NCBI GenBank assembly: GCA_016710275.1
Contig: JADJXS010000001.1
Coordinates: 1,116,001-1,180,000 of the forward strand
Direction: 5' to 3'
From: Phycisphaerales bacterium
GTDB taxonomy: Bacteria; Planctomycetota; Phycisphaerae; UBA1845; Fen-1342
Length of the DNA stretch: 64,000 nt
Shown in pieces: positions 1-7,126 of this stretch. Both the position numbers and the translations under genes were made by a program. The notes below the pieces were generated by a model. That model made no database searches and had not been told where the DNA came from. It saw only the letters and a list, made by a program, of their open reading frames with translations. Numbering within the stretch: position 1 is the stretch's first letter; every line of letters starts with the position of its first letter.

Positions 1-294
1 GGGGATGGCGCCGTCGTCTCATTCACCATTGAAGGCACACTGCCGGCGGAACGGGCCAGCCTGCGCCGGGTGGATGGCGCCTGGCGCTATGACCCCGGCC
101 CCGGCTATTCCCCCGACCTGGCACGCGCCTTCTCGCGCATGGCGCGCGGGCTGCGTTCGCTCCACGACGATTTGCAAAGCGGCCGATTTGCCCGGCCGGC
201 GCCGGCTGTTGCCGCCGATCGCATCATCGAGGAGATTCGTGCCCGGCTGCTGCCGGGATTGCGGATGCTCCCCCCTCCGCCCGACCCCAAATAA
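1..294 (+). CDS. C-terminal fragment of an unknown protein
   Basis: An open frame runs from the first base of the window to the TAA at 292-294, so only the last 97 residues of the protein are visible. The fragment is soluble-looking: a short beta-like stretch (AVVSFTIEGTLPAERASL) is followed by a helical region with Arg and Leu and then a proline-rich end (LPPPPDPK-like). No motif identifies a family. The start and any upstream neighbours lie outside the window. The following 528 bases hold no convincing larger gene, so this gene probably ends its transcription unit. The assignment as coding rests on frame length and codon pattern only. Confidence 0.55.
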   Translation, partial: GDGAVVSFTIEGTLPAERASLRRVDGAWRYDPGPGYSPDLARAFSRMARGLRSLHDDLQSGRFARPAPAVAADRIIEEIRARLLPGLRMLPPPPDPK

Positions 295-822
295 CCTCGT
301 CTGCCCAATGCCAACTAACCCCGGACCACCCAACGCCGGCTGAATCCACCGGTCCGATCCGTCATCCCCCTCTGAAAACGCAGACGCCGCCCGAGGGAAC
401 CCGGGACGGCGCGGCGTGCAAACGGGACGAAATCGGCGTCGGAGGGCGCACCGGCCACGGCTTCGGCGGATTCGCTGCACGCGTTGTGGCGCGCGGCATC
501 TCCGTCGGCGGGCCTGCTTTGCTATCTGGTCTCGGGAAAGGGGAGCTTGGCCCCGGACCGCGATGTGCTCCATCCGAACTCACCCGATCCTAGTACCGGC
601 GGTCACTCCTTTTCCACTAGCCATTTTTTTTCCGACCCGCCCCAAGCTCCTGCGGTCAAAGGGGCTTCCGTTCCGTCCGCGTCCGATGGTACGCTTCCCC
701 CCACCCCGTTCGGGAGCGGTTGCAGCCGCTTGCGTTTCGGCGGCTCTGCGGGGATGCTGCTCCTTGTGAAATCAGCCGGAATCCCGCGGTTTGTCGGCCG
801 CGCACACGGCGTGGAGGTCTGA
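295..822. other. Long non-coding stretch upstream of a tiny ORF
   Basis: No ORF here has a convincing start, ribosome site or protein-like composition. A run of eight T (about 617-630) follows weakly structured sequence and could help end transcription of the preceding gene, but no strong hairpin precedes it. Near 560-595 the text superficially recalls 5S rRNA, but it does not fold accordingly. The last bases (813-817, GGAGG) are the ribosome site of the small ORF at 823. Confidence 0.4.
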
Positions 823-924
823 GTGAACAAGAAGAAGAAGAATGCGGCCCGCAAGCACAAAAAGGCACAGGAACGCGTCAAGCGCAAGGCGCGCGAGCGG
901 CGGGCTGCGGCCGGGAAGAAGTAA
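823..924 (+). CDS. Tiny Lys/Arg-rich protein (33 aa)
   Basis: GTG start at 823 with a perfect GGAGG at 813-817, five bases upstream, and a TAA at 922-924. The product has 33 residues, begins VNKKKKNAARKHKK and ends AAAGKK; about half of all residues are Lys or Arg, with no acidic residues apart from two Glu. This composition matches small ribosome- or nucleic-acid-binding proteins such as the extensions of S21 or THX, but I do not recognise the family. The strong ribosome site and clean stop favour a genuine gene. It stands alone between a 528-base gap and the exported repeat protein at 1075. It could also be a chance frame, since high G+C and AAG runs help such frames persist. Confidence 0.6.
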   Translation: MNKKKKNAARKHKKAQERVKRKARERRAAAGKK

Positions 925-1074
925 GCGCCGATAACATCAACGCTGTCCCGTTTTCGGCGGGGCGTCGCAGAACAACCGCATTTCCGGCCGCCCGCACAAT
1001 TCGTGCGTGTGCGGGTGGCGTGCGTTGCTCTGCGCTGCGGCATTCGGGCGCGAATTGTCGGCGAAAGGCGTGCG

Positions 1075-3654
1075 ATGAGATCAAAGGGCGCGCGGATCCT
1101 GGGCGGGCTGTTGATCGCCGGCGGGCTGCTGGCGTCGGCCGCGGCCGCGGCGAATCGCGCTCCTCCCCTGAGCACTCCGGATCTGCTCGTTGATCTGGCC
1201 CGAGATCTGGCGCTGACTTCGCGGCAGGCGGGGTCGTCGCTCGACCTGGTTCACGTCGAGGTGCTGCTGCACGCGGCTTTGCGCCTGAACCCGGAACAGG
1301 TTGACGCCCATCGACTGTTGGAGGAGCTGGCCGTTCTCCGCGGCGACGCAGCAGCGGCGCGGATGCACCTCGAGTCACAGGTGGCGCTCGATGCGGGGAA
1401 CTACGGCGCCTTTGCGCGCTGGCTGACGGCCGGGCTGGAGGGGATCCAGACTTCGGAACAGCGAAAGCGCTGGCTCGACGCGCTGCTCGCGCTTCAGCCG
1501 CCGCGTCCGCGCGACCAGCGCGCGCTGCTCTACGTCGAACTGGCGCGGCTCTCGCTGGAGGGGATGCAGCGCGCCGCAGCGCGGCTCGCGCTGGATCGTG
1601 CCCTGGGCCTGGATGAGCAGAACCCCGACGCCGCCCTGCTGAGCCTGGAGCTGCTCAGCGCGGATGCGCCGCCGCATGTGCAGTTGCGCACGCTGCTGCG
1701 CGCCCTGCGCGCCAACCCCCTTCGCACCGACGTCGCCTCGTACGCGGGCGCGCTGCTGGACGCCTACGGCTTCGCCGCCGAGGCCGGGGCGCTGTTCGAT
1801 CACGTCGCCGAGCAGGCCCAGGCGCGCGGCGAAACGCTGACCCCCGCCTTCCTGTACGAGCGCGCCCGCAACCTCATCGCACTGGGCAAGCTGCCCGAAG
1901 CGCTCGCCAACGTCGAACAGGCCGCGAAACTGGATGCCCAACTGTTCGAGGCGGTGTTTCTGCAGCATTGGCTGCTCACGCGGCTCAATCGCACGGCCGA
2001 CGCGGACGCGCTCAAGGCCGCGCTCGCCCGCCGCTTCGCCGAAATCCGCGAGCCGGCCGAGTGGAATGTGAACGACGTGGCCCAGGCCGCCTGGTTCCAT
2101 TCCACGCTCGATCCGCAGCCGCAGAGGGCGCTGATGCTGGCCGAATCCGCGGCGCAGCGCGCCGGTCAGGATGTCTTCGCCCAGCGCGTGCTCGGATGGG
2201 CGCAGGCCGGCTCCGATCGAATCGACGACGCCCGCCGAACCCTTATGGCCATCGCCGGCCGCGACGCCTTCGCCGCGGCGCGCCTCGCGCGCATTCTCCG
2301 TGACGAGGGGGACGCGGACGCCGCAGCGCGCGTCGCCGCCAACCTGGAGATCATGCCGCTCTCAGGCCCGGCCTATGAGCTGTTCAGCCAGTTGGGTCCG
2401 CTCGGTCCTGCCACGCAGCCGGCCGGCCGGCGCTTCCCCGAAATTGCACAGAGCTACTCCGAGTTTGATCGCGACGTGCTGTCCTTCCAGAAGCACGTCG
2501 GTCGTTATCTCGAAGCCGAAATCCGCGTCGAGAATCCCGGCGTCGGCGTTGGGGAGCCGTGGTGGGTCGTGCTGTCGCTCACGAATCGGGCGCGTTTTCC
2601 GATCACGCTCGGTGACGGCGGAATGGTCTCGCCCGTGTGGGCGATCAGTCTGCGAATGGAAGGGGATCGCGTTCGCGAGCATCCGCACCTGCTGATGGAG
2701 CGAATGGACCGCGCCGCCGTACTCGCTCCGGGTCAGACCATCCGAATCCGCCGCACAATCGACGTCGGCCCACCCGGTCGCGCCGCGCGACTGACGCCGC
2801 AGCAGTTGCAGCGCGTGACCGTCACCGCCATTCTCGACCCGGCCGTCGATGCCGAGGGGCGCTGCGTTCCCTCGCCGACCGGGCAGACCGTGCGTCCGGC
2901 CTACTTCAACCGTGTTCCCGCCACCACCAACCGCGAAGCACTGCACGCACTCTTCTCCGCCGCCGCAGGACAGGTCGATGCGCCGCGGTTTCAGGCGCTC
3001 GAGGTGATGGGGCAATTGCTCGGCGAGCGGCATCGTGCCGAACTGGGCCAGCTTGCGTACCGGCCCTCCCCGATTCCGGCCGATCGCATCTATCAGGCGC
3101 TGTCGTCATCGCTGGCGGCCGAAGCCTGGGAGACCCGCGTTCGGACGTTGCATGCACTGAGCTTCGCAGGTCTGGATGCGAACCTCGTCCGCGAGGTGCA
3201 GGCGCGTCTCGACGATCCGAACTGGCTGGTGCGGCTGATGGCGTTGCGCCTGCTCGCGCGGCAGGGGGACTCGCTCGCTCCGGTCTGCCGACGGCTCGCG
3301 ATCGAGGACACGGAGGAACTGGTGCGCACCCTCGCCCAGGCGCATCTGGACGCCTGGGGAATCGCACCGCCGCAATCGCAGCCGACCTTCGTCCCCGAGT
3401 CCTCCGAACCCGTCGGCGCTCCGCGCCGCGCTGCACCGCCCGCCAGTGGCCTGCCCGCGCCACCCGTCGGTGACGCACCACCGGGTGCTCCCCAGCGCCC
3501 GGCCCGGGGTGCGACGGGAGAACCGCCGCGCCGTGCGGTCGAGGATCCTCTTCCGCCCGTCGATGAACGACCGCCGCCGCCCCTCCCGACGGATGACCCC
3601 GATCTCCGCGACGTGCTGACCCCGCCCCGTGCGGCGCCCAACCCGCCCCGATAG
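1075..3654 (+). CDS. Exported TPR/HEAT-like repeat protein
   Basis: This 859-residue protein starts at ATG 1075, which places a signal-peptide-like segment (MRSKGARILGGLLIAGGLLA, then SAAAAA) at the N-terminus; the open frame extends further upstream but without such a signal. Residues from about 30 to 450 are alanine- and leucine-rich helix pairs of tetratricopeptide type (for example NPEQVDAHRLLEELAVLRGD). The middle looks like a beta domain, and about residues 660-790 resemble HEAT repeats (DDPNWLVRLMALRLLARQGD). The last 80 residues are proline-rich and probably disordered. Such proteins act as scaffolds in the periplasm or at the outer membrane. No enzyme motif is seen and the specific partner is unknown. 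Confidence 0.75.
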   Translation: MRSKGARILGGLLIAGGLLASAAAAANRAPPLSTPDLLVDLARDLALTSRQAGSSLDLVHVEVLLHAALRLNPEQVDAHRLLEELAVLRGDAAAARMHLESQVALDAGNYGAFARWLTAGLEGIQTSEQRKRWLDALLALQPPRPRDQRALLYVELARLSLEGMQRAAARLALDRALGLDEQNPDAALLSLELLSADAPPHVQLRTLLRALRANPLRTDVASYAGALLDAYGFAAEAGALFDHVAEQAQARGETLTPAFLYERARNLIALGKLPEALANVEQAAKLDAQLFEAVFLQHWLLTRLNRTADADALKAALARRFAEIREPAEWNVNDVAQAAWFHSTLDPQPQRALMLAESAAQRAGQDVFAQRVLGWAQAGSDRIDDARRTLMAIAGRDAFAAARLARILRDEGDADAAARVAANLEIMPLSGPAYELFSQLGPLGPATQPAGRRFPEIAQSYSEFDRDVLSFQKHVGRYLEAEIRVENPGVGVGEPWWVVLSLTNRARFPITLGDGGMVSPVWAISLRMEGDRVREHPHLLMERMDRAAVLAPGQTIRIRRTIDVGPPGRAARLTPQQLQRVTVTAILDPAVDAEGRCVPSPTGQTVRPAYFNRVPATTNREALHALFSAAAGQVDAPRFQALEVMGQLLGERHRAELGQLAYRPSPIPADRIYQALSSSLAAEAWETRVRTLHALSFAGLDANLVREVQARLDDPNWLVRLMALRLLARQGDSLAPVCRRLAIEDTEELVRTLAQAHLDAWGIAPPQSQPTFVPESSEPVGAPRRAAPPASGLPAPPVGDAPPGAPQRPARGATGEPPRRAVEDPLPPVDERPPPPLPTDDPDLRDVLTPPRAAPNPPR

Positions 3655-3899
3655 CTGCACCGCGCTGTTCTCGAAGAACCGCTGCGCGCAGATCGACCAC
3701 ATCGCCCGCCGCGCACCTCGGCGGCGGTAGCCGCGCGACGCTGCGCCGCCTATCCTGATGATCTGCCGGGCTTCATGCGGACGGCCGTCGCGTCGGCACG
3801 ATCCCGGAACAGGTGCGTTCAGATCATGACACGCGCGCCGTGTACGCCCGGCTCTCACCGGGCGATGCGATTCTGTTTCGCGACGGACCAGGGACGATT

Positions 3900-4808
3900 G
3901 TGAAACCGACACTGATGATTCTGGCGGCCGGCATGGGCAGCCGCTACGGCGGATTGAAGCAGGTGGAGCCGGTCGGCCCGCACGGCGCGACCATCATGGA
4001 CTACTCGATCCACGACGCCCTGCGGGCCGGATTCGAGCGGGTCGTCTTTGTCATCCGCCCCGACCTGCACGACGCCTTTCGCACCGGCATCGAGCCGCGC
4101 TTCCGCGGCCGCGTTCCCTGCGCCTATGCCTTTCAGCGCGGCGACTCGCTGCCCGGCGGGTTCAAGCCGCCGCCCGAGCGCACCCGCCCGTGGGGCACGG
4201 GCCATGCCGTTCTGGCCGCCGCCGACGTGATCAGCGGCCCCTTCGCCGTCATCAACGCCGATGATTTCTACGGCGCGGCCTCCTATCGCGCGTTGGCGGA
4301 TTTCCTCTCTCGTCCCGCATCGAGCGGCCTGGAACAATATGCCATGGTGGGATTCTCCCTGTCGGACACGCTTTCCGAGGGCGGCAGTGTGTCGCGCGGC
4401 GTCTGCCGCGTCAGCGCCGACGGCTGGCTGGAGCAGATTACGGAGACGACCGGCATCACCCGCGACGGGGCGAACGCCGTTTACACGGACAGCGCCGGCG
4501 TTCGACATTCGCTGCCGGCCGGCACGCCGGTCTCGATGAACACGTGGGGATTCCACGCGTCCATCTTTCCGCAGTTGCAGGCCGGGTTTGAGGCCTTCCT
4601 GCGCGAGAACTCCGGCTCGACCACCGCCGAGTACTACCTCCCCGCCGCGGTGCAGAATCTCGTTGCGACCGGCCGCGCGCGGGTGCGCGTGCTTCCGGCG
4701 GCGGCGCAATGGTGCGGCGTCACGCATCGCGCCGACCGCGAGCGCGTGCAGGCGATGATCGCCGCCATGATCGCGCGCGGCGAATACCCGGAGGACCTGT
4801 GGAAGTGA
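3900..4808 (+). CDS. Sugar-phosphate nucleotidyltransferase family protein
   Basis: The product (302 aa) begins VKPTLMILAAGMGSRYGG, the glycine-rich nucleotide-binding signature of the NTP-transferase fold (LAAGxGxRxGxxxK), followed by VEPVGPHG. I chose GTG 3900, preceded by GGGA, because it places the signature at residue 8, as is usual; the frame continues upstream to 3813 without family features. NADDFYG near residue 120 is the metal-binding Asp region. Family members activate sugar 1-phosphates to NDP-sugars in the cytoplasm. The next gene, 31 bases downstream, is a NahK-like kinase homologue, an arrangement known in hexosamine salvage. The exact sugar and nucleotide cannot be read from the sequence. 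Confidence 0.82.
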   Translation: MKPTLMILAAGMGSRYGGLKQVEPVGPHGATIMDYSIHDALRAGFERVVFVIRPDLHDAFRTGIEPRFRGRVPCAYAFQRGDSLPGGFKPPPERTRPWGTGHAVLAAADVISGPFAVINADDFYGAASYRALADFLSRPASSGLEQYAMVGFSLSDTLSEGGSVSRGVCRVSADGWLEQITETTGITRDGANAVYTDSAGVRHSLPAGTPVSMNTWGFHASIFPQLQAGFEAFLRENSGSTTAEYYLPAAVQNLVATGRARVRVLPAAAQWCGVTHRADRERVQAMIAAMIARGEYPEDLWK

Positions 4809-4839
4809 GCGCAGCGCCGAATCAAAGGCCGGCGGCGGC

Positions 4840-5958
4840 GTGAGTTCCCCCCGCGGCGATGCCGGCTCCGAACAGACCGCCGTCCGGATGGTCGATCGCT
4901 TCCGCCTCGACCTGCTCGGGCGGGTGCGCCTCTGTGCGTTTCCTCCGGAGCCGCACAGCTTCGTCATTTCATCCGATGGACCCGCGCGATACCTGCTGCA
5001 GCGCATCGATCACCGCTCATTCCCCGACGCCGGCGCGCTGATGTCCAACGTGCTGCGCGTCTCGGAGCACCTGCGGCGCCGCGCAGCCGCGGAGGGCGCC
5101 GCCTCGCCGACACATGGCGCAGCGCGCCCGATGCAGGGAGTGGACGAGAGTTGGTTTGTCCACGATCCGGATAGGGCGAACGCCTGGCGCGCGTTGGAGA
5201 TTCCCGACGCGGTCGAGCCGCTCGAGGTCCGCGACGTCGGCGACGCTGAGCGCTATGGCGCCGCCATCGGTGCATTTCACCGCCGGATGGCTGCCGATTT
5301 CGCATGGCCGCCGCTGATCGAAACCGCTCCGGGACTCCACGACACGGCCGCCCACCTCGACGCGCTCGACCGCGCCGCGCGCGACGACCCCTTCGGCCGG
5401 GCGCGCGCTGCGCCGGCGGACATCGCCGCCATTCTGCGTTACCCGCGCTACGCCGCCTTCCTCGGTGAGGAGCAGCGCCGCCGGGTGCTGCCGGAGCGCG
5501 TCGCGCTCAACCGCTGCCGCCCGCAGAGCATCCTCTGCGACGTGGCGAGCGGCGCGCCGCTGTGCCTCTGGGACCTGGACCGCGTGATGTCCGCAACCGT
5601 GCTGCACGACCTGGGCGAAATGGCCCGGCTGGCGGTGTGCAGCGTCGCGGAGAATGAGCCGAACGCGGGACTCGTGGCGCTTCTGCCGGAGCGCTTCGAG
5701 TCGCTGCTGCGCGGCTACTTTCGCGAGGCCGGTGCGCTGCTGACGGGCGTCGAGCGCGAACGGATCGTGATGGCTGCGCTCGGCATGACGCTCGAGCGCG
5801 CCGCCCGCCACATGACGGCCTTTCTGGTGACGTCAGCCGCGGATGGCGACCCGCCGGCGCAGCACCTGTTTCGCGCTCGCACGCAGATCACGCTCTTTCT
5901 GCGGATGCTGGCCGGGCGTCAGGCACTGGAGCGCGTCGTCATCGGCGTGGCGGGCTGA
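4840..5958 (+). CDS. NahK-like phosphotransferase homologue with degenerate active site
   Basis: This 372-residue protein resembles N-acetylhexosamine 1-kinase-type members of the aminoglycoside phosphotransferase superfamily. Family-like stretches are YLLQRIDHRSFPD with MSNVLRVSEHLRR (about residues 51-79), LCLWDLDRVM (241-250) and FRARTQITLFL (344-354). The catalytic loop, normally of HNDTKxNN type, reads LNRCRPQS (223-230), so the catalytic Asp is Arg225, the His is Leu223 and the metal-binding Asn is Ser230. The later Asp (245) is kept. The gene follows the nucleotidyltransferase by 31 bases and is probably in the same operon. I infer a pseudokinase or a changed role rather than active hexosamine phosphorylation. 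GTG 4840 is the assumed start; ATG 4888 is possible. Confidence 0.75.
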   Translation: MSSPRGDAGSEQTAVRMVDRFRLDLLGRVRLCAFPPEPHSFVISSDGPARYLLQRIDHRSFPDAGALMSNVLRVSEHLRRRAAAEGAASPTHGAARPMQGVDESWFVHDPDRANAWRALEIPDAVEPLEVRDVGDAERYGAAIGAFHRRMAADFAWPPLIETAPGLHDTAAHLDALDRAARDDPFGRARAAPADIAAILRYPRYAAFLGEEQRRRVLPERVALNRCRPQSILCDVASGAPLCLWDLDRVMSATVLHDLGEMARLAVCSVAENEPNAGLVALLPERFESLLRGYFREAGALLTGVERERIVMAALGMTLERAARHMTAFLVTSAADGDPPAQHLFRARTQITLFLRMLAGRQALERVVIGVAG

Positions 5959-6118
5959 TCAGGCGGACGAGGCGCGCCCTGCCGCCGACGGAAGCGCGGT
6001 ACATCGGCGTCGGGCATTCCACTATGATCCGGCCTGGACGTCGCCGGGCGCAACGGACTCTCACGCGGCGGCCGGCGCTCGCGACCTGACCCGCAGCCTC
6101 AACTTCAAGGCCTCGTTC

Positions 6119-7126
6119 ATGCTCAATATCAACACGGTACACGCCGGCGATTGCATCGAAGGGATGCGACGGCTCAAGCCCGGGTCCGTCCAGCTTGCTT
6201 TCGCGGATCCGCCCTTCAACATCGGCTACGACTACGACGCCTACGACGACCGCAAGGCGGATGAGCAGTATCTCGACTGGTCAAAGCAGTGGATGAAGGC
6301 CGTCATCGACACGCTTTCGCCCACCGGCGCTTTCTGGCTGGCGATCGGGGATGAGTACGCCGCCGAGTTGAAGGTCGCGGCAACGCGCGAACTGGGGCTG
6401 ACCTGCCGAAGCTGGGTCATCTGGTATTACACCTTCGGCGTCCACTGCACGCTGAAGTTCACGCGCAGCCACGCGCACCTGTTCCACTTCGTCAAGGATC
6501 GCAAGAACTTCACATTCAACACCGACGAAGTCCGCGTCCCTTCGGCGCGCCAGCTCGTCTACGGGGACAAGCGCGCCGATTCGCGCGGCCGCGTCCCGGA
6601 TGACACCTGGATCCTGCGCCCGCAGGACATCCCCGACGCCTTCACCGCCGAAGAGGACACCTGGTACTTCCCGCGCATCTGCGGCACCTTCGAGCAGCGC
6701 GCCGGTTGGCACGGCTGCCAGATGCCCGAGCAACTGCTCGGACGGATCGTCCGCGCCTGCTCGAACCCCGGCGACCTGGTCCTCGATCCCTTCGCCGGCA
6801 GCGGCACCACCGCCATCGTCGCTCATAAGCTCGGCCGACAATTTGTCACATTCGAGCTGTCCGAGAATTACGCCACGCGCGTTCAGGAGCGCCTCGCAAA
6901 GACTAACCCCGGCGATCCGCTCGTCGGCGACCCGGACCCGCTTCGCAGTGCGCCCGCGACGGCCGATGGCCGCAAGCTCGCCGACAAGCCCGTCTCTCGC
7001 GACGCCGCCCGTCCGCGTAAGCGGCGCACTGCCGAACCGGCTCCCGGGATGTTCGATGATGTGCCCGTAGCCGGCCGGCCGGCCGCAGCCCCACCGGTCC
7101 GCAACGTGAACAGCGCTGCGCCATGA
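6119..7126 (+). CDS. Beta-class DNA adenine/cytosine-N4 methyltransferase
   Basis: A 335-residue site-specific DNA methyltransferase. The catalytic motif IV DPPFNIGYDYD lies near residue 27 and the S-adenosylmethionine motif I DPFAGSGTT near residue 222; this order defines the beta class. ATG 6119, preceded by AAGG at about 6107, gives the compact N-terminus MLNINTVHAGDCIEGMRRL typical of the family. Members transfer a methyl group to the amino group of adenine or cytosine. No restriction endonuclase is adjacent, so it may be a solitary regulatory or maintenance methylase. The C-terminal 70 residues are basic and low in complexity. The stop overlaps the next start (ATGA 7123-7126), implying co-translation. 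The target sequence cannot be deduced. Confidence 0.88.
   Translation: MLNINTVHAGDCIEGMRRLKPGSVQLAFADPPFNIGYDYDAYDDRKADEQYLDWSKQWMKAVIDTLSPTGAFWLAIGDEYAAELKVAATRELGLTCRSWVIWYYTFGVHCTLKFTRSHAHLFHFVKDRKNFTFNTDEVRVPSARQLVYGDKRADSRGRVPDDTWILRPQDIPDAFTAEEDTWYFPRICGTFEQRAGWHGCQMPEQLLGRIVRACSNPGDLVLDPFAGSGTTAIVAHKLGRQFVTFELSENYATRVQERLAKTNPGDPLVGDPDPLRSAPATADGRKLADKPVSRDAARPRKRRTAEPAPGMFDDVPVAGRPAAAPPVRNVNSAAP

Noticed and set aside
555..600. Sequence resembling 5S rRNA (CTCCATCCGAACTC)
   Set aside because: The typical AAGTTAAGC that should follow is absent and the flanks do not form the 5S helices.
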